Part shown: piece after piece, positions 39,207 through 48,260 of the stretch | How positions within the stretch are numbered: position 1 is the stretch's first letter | Layout of the letters: the number at the start of each line of letters is the position of its first letter | Translations under genes and position numbers: made by a program | From: Halomonas sp. GT | Lineage (GTDB): Bacteria; Pseudomonadota; Gammaproteobacteria; Pseudomonadales; Halomonadaceae | Length of the DNA: 64,000 bases | Direction of reading: 5' to 3' | NCBI RefSeq assembly: GCF_002082565.1 | Contig: NZ_CP020562.1 | Location: 3,658,001 to 3,722,000 of the forward strand | The notes under the pieces: generated by a model | Database searches by the model: none | What the model was told of the DNA's origin: nothing | The model's input: only the letters and a program-made list of their open reading frames with translations

Positions 39207-39548
39207 ATGACTATTACCGGCATCGTTACTATTTTAATGTTCGTTCTAGCTCCTTATATTTGGTTCATCATTGCGGGCCTCGTTATTATCGTTGCGCTCC
39301 ATTTTTCTGCCTATCTACGTGGTTACCAAATCACCCGTCACCATAGTGTGATTGCTCTATTATTAGCCGGGTTAGTCGGGCTAACAGCTTACGTTTGGAT
39401 ACCCTGGTTAACTCACTCTAAGCTGGATTACGTAGCGACAGTTTTTGACTGGGTGGCGTTGACAGGCGCTGCAATCGCAGCCTTTATCGTGGCGCTAATT
39501 GTGCTTCACCCTTTAAGCTATTTAATCAGTGATCGACGTATCCATTGA
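39207..39548 (+). CDS. Small integral membrane protein
   Basis: 113 residues, mostly hydrophobic, with three or four predicted membrane helices and short basic loops (LRGYQITRHHS, SDRRIH). The start at 39207 follows a GGGAG site; it is 11 bases after the SQR gene, so the two are co-transcribed. I do not recognise the family. It could serve as a membrane partner for the exported oxidoreductase, but that is context only. Confidence 0.75.
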   Translation: MTITGIVTILMFVLAPYIWFIIAGLVIIVALHFSAYLRGYQITRHHSVIALLLAGLVGLTAYVWIPWLTHSKLDYVATVFDWVALTGAAIAAFIVALIVLHPLSYLISDRRIH

Positions 39549-39562
39549 GAATCCATACGCCA

Positions 39563-39588
39563 CTAAGCCCACGCTAACGTGGGCTTAG
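39563..39588. terminator. Hairpin between convergent genes (SQR operon / hypothetical)
   Basis: CTAAGCCCACG / CGTGGGCTTAG, an 11-bp perfect stem with a CTAA loop, 14 bases after the membrane protein stop. It could stop transcription in either direction, although no T-run follows on either side. Confidence 0.65.
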
Positions 39589-39628
39589 ACGACGTCGCCA
39601 GTGACACCATTCATAATGTGAGTGCAGG

Positions 39629-40135
39629 TTAATACTCTTCTCGCACCAATGTCACATCAAAAGACACGTCAAGGTCCATCGTATTGCTGTGATCATAGTC
39701 CTCTGACATAGACGCCAAATAGGCAAGCGACGTTGCAACACGCCCTTCTACTCGGCCAGTGTCGCCATCGACATCCAGCAGCTCTATATCAATGGGCACA
39801 TCTTGTTCTGTGCCGTAATGGGGCATCATTCCGCTTTCTGGAAAGTAGCTCACCGAGGCATCACCCGCGTTGCCGTTCATGACTATAAAGCTAATGCTAA
39901 GCGTGCCCTGGGTTTCAAATCTCGGTTCTCTATGCCCTTGGACAGTGACATTCATCATACCCGGCATCAGCTCAGAAAAATTAGCCGTTGAACCTTCCGA
40001 GTGAGTAACAACATGCCACTCCTTAGGCTCTCCATCTAGCGTGCCGCTGATCTCGTCGGCAACGGCGTGCCCTGCCCCCCACATAAGCCCACCCAGTAAC
40101 AGTGCACCGCTAAAGCATCGTTGTGGATTTATCAT
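39629..40135 (-). CDS. Exported protein of unknown function
   Basis: 168 residues. A signal peptide ends near HAVA-DEI. The mature part is acidic with beta-rich character (DEISGTLDGEPKEWHVVTH, FSELMPGMMNVTVQGH) and no cysteine except one in the signal region. There is no family I recognise. It is the last of three minus-strand exported proteins but is separated from the next by 139 bases. Confidence 0.7.
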   Translation of the reverse strand: MINPQRCFSGALLLGGLMWGAGHAVADEISGTLDGEPKEWHVVTHSEGSTANFSELMPGMMNVTVQGHREPRFETQGTLSISFIVMNGNAGDASVSYFPESGMMPHYGTEQDVPIDIELLDVDGDTGRVEGRVATSLAYLASMSEDYDHSNTMDLDVSFDVTLVREEY

Positions 40136-40274
40136 TTATTTTTCTCCTGTTTCATCACCTGTCTAATCCGTCGTCACTGATTTTCTCGTTGCTTATTACG
40201 CTGCTGAAACGGGGTGAGTTCGCTTTAGTGCGCAGCTACCGTATAGCTTTTTTTATTAAAAAAAGTTCAGCAGC

Positions 40275-41252
40275 TTACTGATCTTGTCTCGGCCAGGGCT
40301 GTTGATCACTGGTAGAAAACATTAGCGCGCTATCGCCTGGGCCGAGGACAATCAGCCGCTCCCAGAGCGCACGAGTATGATCATCCATCAACTGGTCATG
40401 GTGAATGACGAGGTCTAACGCGTCGTCCTGCCCCAGCCCCCTTTCTATATAAACGTCAATAAAGGGCTCCCCTGCTGCAACACTTTCCGGCCACTCTGGG
40501 ATACGCCAACCAGTGTGGCCCGGCTCATCGTGTAGGCCCAGCTTCTCTAGGCCTACCTGTAGCACCGATAGCTCCAGCGGCCCCTGGTCAAACAGAGGCT
40601 CGATCGGCTCGAATTCTGGCCAATCACGTACGGCCTCGTTGAGCGAGTTGACGTCACGACAAGAAAACTCGAGGCAGTCAGCAGCGTGCTTTTGTGACAG
40701 CTCGCGCCTGGCCACATGAACGAGACCTGCAACCTGCCCCATAATAGGTCGAGTAACTAACCGCCAAGCAACGTCCGGCGCCTGACCAAATTCTGCAGCA
40801 GGGGCCACCTGCTTCTCGCCATATATCTCGATAAGCTCGGCGCGGCGCGACGGCCCAAGGTTAAAACGCGAAATCTCGACCAGTTCAACTATCAGTGGCG
40901 AACTCAACTCGGAGGCCACATTAGCCTGTGCATAGCGTAGCCGGTAGCGAACGTGCGGAATCGCAGGCTCTTCGTTGAGCACCGCCAGCAGCGCCTTGCC
41001 CAATGGGCCCATATCAGCGTCTGCCAAGAACACACTGTCGCTGCCGCCATTATCGGTTAGCGCCTCACGCAGCTGCTCCTCTAGCGCCGTCGCCTTCTGG
41101 CGCTGCCATGTGTCTTCTGGAATAAAAACCGCCGCGACATCCTCCAGCGAAGCGGCTTCTTCCAGTCGTTGATCTGCAGCCATTTCACCGCCAAAAACAA
41201 CACCGCAGGCACCAAATGCAACACAAAAAGCCAAAGGACGCAGACTCAACAT
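40275..41252 (-). CDS. Exported protein of unknown function, 325 residues
   Basis: The protein begins MLSLRPLAFCVAFGACGVVFG, a signal peptide or lipoprotein-like leader. The remainder is soluble and acidic with no motif I can name. One Cys pair, ADCLEFSCRD, lies in the middle. It lies 36 bases after the 41289-41936 gene on the same strand, so the two are probably one operon. The function is open. Confidence 0.7.
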   Translation of the reverse strand: MLSLRPLAFCVAFGACGVVFGGEMAADQRLEEAASLEDVAAVFIPEDTWQRQKATALEEQLREALTDNGGSDSVFLADADMGPLGKALLAVLNEEPAIPHVRYRLRYAQANVASELSSPLIVELVEISRFNLGPSRRAELIEIYGEKQVAPAAEFGQAPDVAWRLVTRPIMGQVAGLVHVARRELSQKHAADCLEFSCRDVNSLNEAVRDWPEFEPIEPLFDQGPLELSVLQVGLEKLGLHDEPGHTGWRIPEWPESVAAGEPFIDVYIERGLGQDDALDLVIHHDQLMDDHTRALWERLIVLGPGDSALMFSTSDQQPWPRQDQ

Positions 41253-41288
41253 TCAGCTCTCCTCACTCAATCGTTCAGCACGGCGTCG

Positions 41289-41936
41289 TTAACGAGCACT
41301 TTGCTCACGCACAGCAGCAAGATCCCAGTCACGCATTAGGTCGACAGCGACATCCTGGGATTCCAGGTTTTCACCCTTCACCTGCATCATAATTCGACCA
41401 TCGAGTAATAGCGTCACTTCTGCACGGGAGCGTTCAGGCTCCCACTTCACCACTGCTGCTTCACGACCCAAACGAACACGCTCCATATTAGGCTGCGCGG
41501 CGATCATTGCCGGATTGTTAAACATTGCCCCCATGCTTTGTATCAGCGGGCTATCAAGCATCATGCTAGCGGTCATCTGACCATCGCCGTCATCTTGTTG
41601 ATAGGAGCGCTCAAGCGACGTACCACCAGCACCAAACATGGCGGCGGCTCCACCACCTGCGCTACCGGAGGACGCTTCATGCGCCGTCCAACCATCGGGT
41701 GCATCAGGGAACGTTTGGGCAATCAGGCCTGACATCATCTTGCGCATGTCTTCAATGGCAAATTCCAACTCGGTAATTGCCGCGCCGTACTCTTGCTCTT
41801 GATAGAGCTCCAGACCTAGCTCGATCTGTTCAACGACCTCATCCGCTAATACGCTTTGTGCGGCAGGAAAAAGTAATACGCTAGCCACTACCGCCGCCTT
41901 GAGACGATGAGTCGACAAGATGTTATTCAACTCCAT
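41289..41936 (-). CDS. Exported protein with short helical repeat, unknown function
   Basis: 215 residues. A signal peptide ends near SVLA-DEV. A helical segment QIELGLELYQEQEYGAAITE looks like a single TPR-type repeat. A Gly/Ala-rich segment (SGSAGGGAAAMFGAGGTS) joins it to a C-terminal domain. No cysteines follow the signal. It heads an operon with the 40275-41252 gene. No family assignment is made. Confidence 0.7.
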   Translation of the reverse strand: MELNNILSTHRLKAAVVASVLLFPAAQSVLADEVVEQIELGLELYQEQEYGAAITELEFAIEDMRKMMSGLIAQTFPDAPDGWTAHEASSGSAGGGAAAMFGAGGTSLERSYQQDDGDGQMTASMMLDSPLIQSMGAMFNNPAMIAAQPNMERVRLGREAAVVKWEPERSRAEVTLLLDGRIMMQVKGENLESQDVAVDLMRDWDLAAVREQSAR

Positions 41937-42085
41937 GACAGTTCCCTCTTTGATAGGTTTTGTTAGTTATTTCGATCACACTCGGTGGGAAAGCGCCTGT
42001 ATCGCTGCTCGCGCTGACAGCATCGACAAACTTGAAGTGTTACCTAACGATAAGCCATGCTTCACTGTGCTGCCCCGTTTAAACG

Positions 42086-42139
42086 GATAGGTATTGGTGA
42101 ACAGATAGGTATTGGTGAACAGATAGCTAGTAGTCAACA
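42086..42139 (+). repeat. 18-bp tandem repeat
   Basis: Two identical copies of GATAGGTATTGGTGAACA (42086, 42104) and a third degenerate copy (42122). They lie about 105-160 bases before the coding start at 42243, in a 306-base gap that otherwise shows nothing. The open frame covering them reads RIGIGEQIGIGEQI and looks non-coding. Confidence 0.85.
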
Positions 42140-42242
42140 TGTTGTGATAACGGGATGTTATCCAGAGAAACACTTTGCTAGAGTGATTTCATCAGGCGGA
42201 TATCTACCTCGCACTCTCAATCAAGCAATAGCGAACAATGAC

Positions 42243-42773
42243 ATGCCATTAGTTCACCTTTTGTTTAGCTTGTTTGCCACCGCTGGTTTTTCCACCCAAT
42301 TGCTTGCGGATAGCGCTGCACAACGCGGTGAACGCTCATTACTAGAGCCTTCGGAACCTATCATTCTGGTGATCGATGGCAGCATCAGTCACACCAATGC
42401 GGGCGATAGTGCGCAGTTTGATGCACAAATGCTTACCTCCCTAGAAACTCATACCTTGGTCACTGAGACGTCTGTCACCGATGGCGTTAATCACTTTGAA
42501 GGATTTTTACTGCGTGACCTATTGGAATGGGTAGGAGCCGACGGTGAACAGGTCATTGCTACAGCACTGAATAACTACATCGTTGCTATCCCGCTCGACG
42601 ACTTTTATCAATACGATGTGTTGGTAGCGACTCATATGGATGGCGAGGCGCTAACGCCACGTGATAAAGGGCCGCTTTGGATTGTTTACCCCCGCAGCGA
42701 TCACACAGAGCTGCAAGATATTCGCTACGACTACCGCTGGGTGTGGCAACTTACCGGGCTAACCGTGGAATGA
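42243..42773 (+). CDS. Exported molybdopterin-binding-fold protein (oxidoreductase-like, small)
   Basis: 176 residues from MPLVHLLFSLF with a signal peptide ending near LLADS. The body resembles the sulfite oxidase-type molybdopterin-binding domain in reduced form: VIDGSISHTNAG, FEGFLLRDLLEWVGADG, and GPLWIVYPRSDH. It seems to lack a conserved cofactor-binding Cys, so it may bind a ligand rather than a molybdenum cofactor. Its stop overlaps the sensor kinase start by four bases (ATGA), indicating that the two work together, probably as periplasmic sensor and kinase. Confidence 0.7.
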   Translation: MPLVHLLFSLFATAGFSTQLLADSAAQRGERSLLEPSEPIILVIDGSISHTNAGDSAQFDAQMLTSLETHTLVTETSVTDGVNHFEGFLLRDLLEWVGADGEQVIATALNNYIVAIPLDDFYQYDVLVATHMDGEALTPRDKGPLWIVYPRSDHTELQDIRYDYRWVWQLTGLTVE

Positions 42774-44569
42774 TCCGCCTTCCTTCTCGTGCACGTATTT
42801 ACTGGTTGCCGCTAGTAGCCATTGGCCTGTTCATCATTCTTTTATTTTTCTCTCTGCTGCGTCTTTCCGAGGTCGAGAAAGATATGCGCAGCAACGTTGA
42901 TGAGAACATGCTGTGGGTCATCACCCAAGCCCAATTAGCAAGCCATCGTCTACAGGAAGCGGCACATCGCCATGCCATGGGGCACACTGATGCTCAGCCA
43001 GAACAACACCTTGATGTGCTCTTCAGCCGTCTAGCCCTAATGGATCAAGGCCCTCAGCGTCGTTATATTCAAGCCTTAGGGTTTGAACCGCTACTGGATA
43101 ACACCCTTGAGCAGTTAGCGCAGATTGATAGGTTGATGACACAGTTCTTGCTGGGCGAACTAACCTCGGATGACATGTACCGCAACATTCAGCCGCTGCT
43201 GGCCACATTAAACCGCATGGCAAATGCGATCATGATGGAAGAGTGGGAAGTCACTGGTGAGCGGCTGGACGACTATCGCGATAGCCTAATGCAGGTAATT
43301 TATTCAGCCGTGGGCATACTGGTCACTGGCCTACTGTTAGCCCTTTTATTGCTATGGGCGCTTAACAAACGCCGACAGGCACAAGAAGCGCTTACCCAGC
43401 ACCTTGATCATCTGGAAGACCTCGTCAGCGCTCGCACTCAGGATCTAGAAGATCAACGTCGCAGGCTGGCAGATTCAATTAATACAGCGCCTGATGGCTT
43501 CGCGGCTTTTGATGCCACCGGGCAACTACAGTTAATCAATGCGCGTTTAGCACAGCTACTTCCCGAGACACAATGCATCTTCTCACCCGGCACTCCCTTG
43601 CATGATGTTGTAACGAAACTCTGCCAAACCTGCGTTAGCACGTCGGCAGTACTCCCCCTTCACCAAGCCAGCGCACAATGCGATATTGAACTTGCTGGCG
43701 GCGAGTGGAGACAGTTGACGTTGCGCAGAACGCAGGCTGGCGGGCACGTCATGCGCCTTGCTGACATTACCCCTTATAAAAAAACGGCTATTGCCTTGGA
43801 AAATGCCCTAGAGCGTGAGCGGGGCATAAGTGATTTCTACCGTAGCTTCGCCGCCATGGTGTCCCACCAGTTCCGCACCTCACTGGCGGTAATTGATTCA
43901 GGCCTGCAGCGCATGATGCGCCGCCACTCGGGCTACTCGGCAGAAGAGCGGGCTGACCGCTATCAGCGTCTGCGCGATACCGTCGCTCATATGACTGAAC
44001 TGGTTGATGCCTCGCTGCTGACCGCACAGCTAGACGCGGGGCAGGTAAGCAGCCATCAGCAGCCCCACGACATGATTAAACTGGTCAGAAAGGCGTGCCT
44101 CTTACATCAGGAAGTGCCCGGCAATACTCGGCTGCTCATTAACGTGGTGATTCCGCCAGAATTGAAAACGTTGCAGATAAGCTGCGATAAAGCACTAACC
44201 GAGCACATTATTGATAACCTGCTGACCAACGCCCGCAAATATTCTCGTCAGGGAAGCCCTATCACTGTCGAGCTATCACATGATGCACACTGGGCTTACT
44301 GTCGCATCAGTAATCAGGGGGATGTCATACCCGACGTCGAGCAGTTGCATCTCTTTGAACGTTTCTATCGCGGTGCTAACAGCGCCGGCCAGCAGGGACT
44401 TGGGCTAGGACTCAACATTGCCCGCACGCTGGCCCAACTTCAGCACGGTGAGCTGGTATTGCTCAGCTCAACTCCTGAAGCAACTACCTTCCAGCTCATC
44501 CTGCCCCAAGCCCCTCAAGCAGGCCAACACGCCACTCAAACGCAGGCGGGTGGTAAGGAATCAACATAA
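42770..44569 (+). CDS. Membrane sensor histidine kinase
   Basis: 599 residues starting MIRLPSRARIYWLPL. A first membrane helix lies around residues 10-30, a periplasmic domain of about 150 residues, and a second helix around 183-205. Then comes a coiled coil, a PAS-like domain, HisKA with phospho-His366 (MVSHQFRTSLAVID) and HATPase_c (LTNARKYSRQGSPI, GQQGLGLGLNIARTL). It is translationally coupled to the exported protein before it and to the response regulator after it. The signal is unknown. Confidence 0.88.
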   Translation: MIRLPSRARIYWLPLVAIGLFIILLFFSLLRLSEVEKDMRSNVDENMLWVITQAQLASHRLQEAAHRHAMGHTDAQPEQHLDVLFSRLALMDQGPQRRYIQALGFEPLLDNTLEQLAQIDRLMTQFLLGELTSDDMYRNIQPLLATLNRMANAIMMEEWEVTGERLDDYRDSLMQVIYSAVGILVTGLLLALLLLWALNKRRQAQEALTQHLDHLEDLVSARTQDLEDQRRRLADSINTAPDGFAAFDATGQLQLINARLAQLLPETQCIFSPGTPLHDVVTKLCQTCVSTSAVLPLHQASAQCDIELAGGEWRQLTLRRTQAGGHVMRLADITPYKKTAIALENALERERGISDFYRSFAAMVSHQFRTSLAVIDSGLQRMMRRHSGYSAEERADRYQRLRDTVAHMTELVDASLLTAQLDAGQVSSHQQPHDMIKLVRKACLLHQEVPGNTRLLINVVIPPELKTLQISCDKALTEHIIDNLLTNARKYSRQGSPITVELSHDAHWAYCRISNQGDVIPDVEQLHLFERFYRGANSAGQQGLGLGLNIARTLAQLQHGELVLLSSTPEATTFQLILPQAPQAGQHATQTQAGGKEST

Positions 44570-45630
44570 TGAATGAACGCCCGCCTTTAGTGCTATGTGC
44601 TGAAGATCATCAAGAATTGCGCCGAGATTTATGCGACGAGCTGCGCGAGGCGGGCTACCGCGTAGTGGAAGCCAGCGATGGAGAGGAGGCGCTGGCACAC
44701 TTGAAGTCGATGCCAGATGTGATTCTGTGCGATATCACCATGCCGCGCCTAAACGGCTATGCCTTACTAGAGCAGGTGCGCAATGGCTTTCCAGAGCTTG
44801 CGGACACACCGTTTATCTTCCTGACCGCACTTTCAGACCGCGTTGACATTATCGAAGGCAAGCGCCTGGGTGCCGACGATTATCTCGTTAAACCAATTGA
44901 CTACGACCTGCTATTGGCCACGCTAGAAGCGCGCCTGCGTCAGGTAAGCCGTATGCGGGCCAAAAGCACACAAGAACTCGACCATTTGCGCCAAGGTATC
45001 CACCATTTACGTAGTGAAATCAGTGAACACGCCTTTGCCGCAGCCAAGAGCGCACTCGACCTGATGGCCGCCGGTGTGGTGCTGTTGGATAACCTCGGCC
45101 AGCCACTGTTGACCAACCGAGCGGCCTTAAGGCTAAACCTCGACAAGCCGCCATTAAGGGGCGTTCCTAGCCTGGAAGGCATTAGCGACACGTCCAGCCA
45201 ACAGCTATATCAAGCCGTGCGAAGAAGCTTAGTCGCCAATCGGCTTAGTGCTGAAAGCACTGACTGTCTACGCCTTTCCCGCTTGGGGGGACACAGTGAC
45301 CTGATGCTATTTATCTGTTCACTTGCCAACGGTGCAGCAAACGCTAATAGCCCAGCGGTAGCTGTCATGCTGATTGACCCGAATCAACGCGTCCAACTAC
45401 CAGCACCACTGCTTGCCGAGCTATTCGGATTCACCCCCACCGAAGCGACTATCGCCACACACTTGGCCGAGGGGCAACGCAAGGAAGATATTGCCGAGCT
45501 GTTGGGCGTTTCCGCGACAACGGTGGCCTTCCACTTACGCAACCTGTTCCAAAAAACCGACACTCGGCGGCAGGCGGAATTGATCGCGGTAATTCTGGCT
45601 GGCTCAATGAGTCTATCTATTCAGAGCTAA
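44569..45630 (+). CDS. Response regulator with LuxR-type HTH
   Basis: 353 residues. An N-terminal receiver domain has phospho-Asp55 (VILCDITMPR) and LVKPIDYD. A central segment of about 130 residues (ALDLMAAGVVLLDNLGQPLL) resembles a PAS-like domain. The C-terminal LuxR/NarL helix-turn-helix is LFGFTPTEATIATHLAEGQR with GVSATTVAFHLRNLF. It starts one base before the end of the kinase gene (TAATG), so the pair is a complete two-component system. The targets are not known. Confidence 0.88.
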   Translation: MNERPPLVLCAEDHQELRRDLCDELREAGYRVVEASDGEEALAHLKSMPDVILCDITMPRLNGYALLEQVRNGFPELADTPFIFLTALSDRVDIIEGKRLGADDYLVKPIDYDLLLATLEARLRQVSRMRAKSTQELDHLRQGIHHLRSEISEHAFAAAKSALDLMAAGVVLLDNLGQPLLTNRAALRLNLDKPPLRGVPSLEGISDTSSQQLYQAVRRSLVANRLSAESTDCLRLSRLGGHSDLMLFICSLANGAANANSPAVAVMLIDPNQRVQLPAPLLAELFGFTPTEATIATHLAEGQRKEDIAELLGVSATTVAFHLRNLFQKTDTRRQAELIAVILAGSMSLSIQS

Positions 45631-45660
45631 TGCCAACGTATCAGAACTAATGCAAACGTC
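45621..45660 (+). repeat. 20-bp tandem duplication over the stop codon
   Basis: TCAGAGCTAATGCCAACGTA and TCAGAACTAATGCAAACGTC are adjacent. The first copy contains the TAA stop of the response regulator gene. Confidence 0.75.
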
Positions 45661-45661
45661 A

Positions 45662-45691
45662 TAACGCTAGGCACCTCAGCACCTAGCGTTA
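45662..45691. terminator. Hairpin between response regulator and metY
   Basis: TAACGCTAGG / CCTAGCGTTA, 10-bp stem with a 10-base loop, between convergent genes. No T-run is evident. Confidence 0.6.
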
Positions 45692-45726
45692 GAGAAAATG
45701 CGAACAGCATCTGAGGCAGAGGTGTT

Positions 45727-47001
45727 CTACCCTTGAGAAGCCGTTAGCGCTTGATTAATATCTGCTAGTAGGTCGTCGATATGCTCAATGCCAATCGATA
45801 AGCGCACCATATCCGGTGTAACGCCTGCGGCCTTTAACTCCTGCTCATTTAACTGGCGGTGGGTGGTAGACGCTGGAATCGAAGAGCAGCTCTTGGCATC
45901 GCCGATATTAACTAAACGCAGAATCAGCGACAGGGCATCGTAGAAGCGCTCACCGGCGGCCTGGCCGCCCTCAATGCCAAAGCTTAGAATTCCCGACGCA
46001 TGGCCATTCATATAGCGCTCGGCTAACGCATGGTCAGGATGGCTTTCCAAGCCTGCATAGTGCACCCAAGTGACCAGTGGATGGTTTTCCAAATGCTTGG
46101 CAACGGCTAACGCATTGGCACAAATACGTTCGATGCGCAGCGACAGCGTTTCCAGCCCCTGAAGCAGGTTCCAGGCCGCTTGGGCAGAAAGCGCCGCGCC
46201 CATGTTGCGTAGCGGTACCACGCGAGCACGGGCAATAAAGGCGGCGTCGCCCACATCGCGGGTATAGCTAACGCCATGATAGGAGATATCTGGCTCGTTA
46301 AGCAGCGGGAAGCGGCTGGCATTTTCCGCCCAGGGGAATGTGCCTGAATCAACAATCACGCCGCCCACCGTAGTGCCGTGGCCACCGATATATTTCGTGG
46401 CCGAGTGAACGACAATATCCGCTCCGTGCTCAATCGGCCGACATAAAAACGGCGTTGCAGTGGTGTTATCAACAATCACTGGCACCCCATGACGGTGCGC
46501 TGCATCAGCCAGTTTTTGCAGATCTACCACGCCACCGGATGGATTACCGATGCTCTCGCAAAACACCGCTTTGGTACGCTCATCAATTAACGCTTCGATG
46601 CCGTCGATATCATCTTTATCGGCAAACCTGACTTGAATGCCTTGGCGTGGCAAGGTGTGGGCAAACAAGTTGTAAGTGCCGCCATACAGCTCGCTAATCG
46701 AAACGATATTATCGCCTGCTTCAGCGATAGTTTGGATCGCATAGGTAATCGCGGCCATGCCAGACGCCACCGCCAACCCCGCAATGCCGCCTTCTAGCGC
46801 GGCCACCCGTTGCTCCAGCACGGAGCAGGTTGGGTTCATAATGCGCGAGTAAATATTTCCTTCCACTTTCAGATCGAACAAGTCCGCCGCGTGCTGGGCG
46901 TTATCAAATGAAAACGACGTGGTCTGATGGATCGGCACGGCAACAGCGTTTTGTGAATCAGGCGCATAACCATGGTGGAGGGCTATCGTTTCAGGCTTCA
47001 T
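45727..47001 (-). CDS. metY: O-acetylhomoserine sulfhydrylase (MetY family)
   Basis: 424 residues of the Cys/Met metabolism PLP-dependent family. The PLP lysine is in HSATKYIGGHGT; other markers are YSRIMNPT, ASGMAAI, and PVIVDNTTATPFLCRP. It makes homocysteine from O-acetylhomoserine and sulfide. A long length and the Ala-Thr-Pro-Phe-Leu segment favour MetY over MetB. One oddity is the stretch GDAKSCSSIPASTTHRQL; family members I recall usually have a Leu/His-containing sequence at that site before PA(S/T)TTH. It is monocistronic and convergent with the response regulator. Confidence 0.88.
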   Translation of the reverse strand: MKPETIALHHGYAPDSQNAVAVPIHQTTSFSFDNAQHAADLFDLKVEGNIYSRIMNPTCSVLEQRVAALEGGIAGLAVASGMAAITYAIQTIAEAGDNIVSISELYGGTYNLFAHTLPRQGIQVRFADKDDIDGIEALIDERTKAVFCESIGNPSGGVVDLQKLADAAHRHGVPVIVDNTTATPFLCRPIEHGADIVVHSATKYIGGHGTTVGGVIVDSGTFPWAENASRFPLLNEPDISYHGVSYTRDVGDAAFIARARVVPLRNMGAALSAQAAWNLLQGLETLSLRIERICANALAVAKHLENHPLVTWVHYAGLESHPDHALAERYMNGHASGILSFGIEGGQAAGERFYDALSLILRLVNIGDAKSCSSIPASTTHRQLNEQELKAAGVTPDMVRLSIGIEHIDDLLADINQALTASQG

Positions 47002-47224
47002 AAGAATGGCTCGCTAGTTGATGAAGGATCACCCTTGATCCTAAACAAGCGACACTCTGAAGGCCAACGTCGTTTAGTCGCGTTAGCACTTGTTCACCCC
47101 TACACCTTGTTAGCGTATAGAGCCACCTATTTGAACTACAGTATAATTAACCTGTTTAAATAAGCGTCATGTTAGACTCACGACTTCTATCATTTATTCA
47201 TATCTATCGACAAAGGAACTGGCG

Positions 47225-47986
47225 ATGCAAACAACGCCCCTAGCACGTAAAACATCCTACACCTTAGGTTTAGCTGCCGTACTCACCCTCAGCGGCTGTC
47301 AATCAGGTGCAGATATAGGCGGCATGATCTCTGCTGGCACCGGCTTAGCGGGCGCTGCCACTATGAGTGACGAACAGATGCAACAACTAGGCGACCAGAC
47401 AATTGCCCAGCTTGATGCCGACAACCAGCTTGTCGCCAGCGACAGTCAATATGCCGAGCGGCTGGCAAATCTGACCCAGGGCTGGGAAAATATCGACGGA
47501 CACGACCTTGAGTACAATGTCTATCAGTTGGATGACATCAACGCTTTTGCGGTACCCAACGGTTCTATTCGGCTGCATACCGGCCTAATGGACGCAATGA
47601 CAGACGATGAAGTACGTTACGTTATCGCTCATGAGATTGGCCACGTGGCGCTGGGACACTCCAAGCGTGCTTTCCAGGTTGCTTACGCAGCATCGGCTGC
47701 GCGTGAAGCCGCCGCTGCCAGCGGGAGTGCTACTGCTGCGGCACTTTCAAGTTCTGAACTTGGTGAGCTGGGCGAAAAGCTGGTGAATGCTCAGTTTTCC
47801 CAACGTCAGGAAAATGAAGCTGATGACTACGCTGTTGAGTTGATGCAGCAATACAACCTGAATGCAGAAGCCTCTGTGTCTGCGCTACGCAAATTGGAAG
47901 CAGAATACGGCAACAACAGCAGCTTTTTCTCCAGCCACCCCGCTCCGGGTGAACGGGCAGAGCGCCTTGAAGCTACGCTAAACTAA
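47225..47986 (+). CDS. M48 family lipoprotein metallopeptidase
   Basis: 253 residues. The lipobox LSGC places the acylated cysteine at residue 25. The zinc motif is His136-Glu137-x-x-His140 (HEIGHVALGH), with a further Glu in QENEADDYA. The C-terminus has FSSHPAPGERAERL, seen in LoiP/YggG-type outer membrane peptidases. It is expected to be anchored in the outer membrane and to degrade or mature envelope proteins. An AGGAA site precedes the ATG. Confidence 0.9.
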   Translation: MQTTPLARKTSYTLGLAAVLTLSGCQSGADIGGMISAGTGLAGAATMSDEQMQQLGDQTIAQLDADNQLVASDSQYAERLANLTQGWENIDGHDLEYNVYQLDDINAFAVPNGSIRLHTGLMDAMTDDEVRYVIAHEIGHVALGHSKRAFQVAYAASAAREAAAASGSATAAALSSSELGELGEKLVNAQFSQRQENEADDYAVELMQQYNLNAEASVSALRKLEAEYGNNSSFFSSHPAPGERAERLEATLN

Positions 47987-47992
47987 GCGCAG

Positions 47993-48033
47993 CGTACTAC
48001 TTCACCGCATTACTTCACCGTTCTCTACTTCAT
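47993..48033 (+). repeat. 13-15 bp degenerate tandem repeat after the M48 gene
   Basis: CGTACTACTTCAC, CGCATTACTTCAC and CGTTCTCTACTTCAT follow each other starting 7 bases after the stop codon. Confidence 0.6.
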
Positions 48034-48037
48034 TGCC

Positions 48038-48072
48038 TTGCCAAGTCAGCGCCTCTCGGTCTTACTTGGCAA
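48038..48072. terminator. Hairpin between M48 peptidase and uspA genes
   Basis: TTGCCAAGT / ACTTGGCAA form a 9-bp stem with a 17-base loop. No T-run follows, so this is a weak call. Confidence 0.4.
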
Positions 48073-48260
48073 CGGCGTTCGTCATTGCCGATGGCAGCTG
48101 GTGCCCTCACCTTGGTTACGTAGTGTAGAACCAGCACCAACATTCATAACGAAACATTAATGATTAATAGCCTACTAATAATGGCGTATAAAGTAGTTAA
48201 TATTATAAATTGCGCATCTTTAAAAATAAGCACTGGCATTATTAAACGGAAAGCAGGATA

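Noticed and set aside
42057..42242. N-terminal extension of the molybdopterin-fold protein
   Set aside because: The extension is translated 18-bp tandem repeat (RIGIGEQIGIGEQI), and a signal peptide starts cleanly at 42243.
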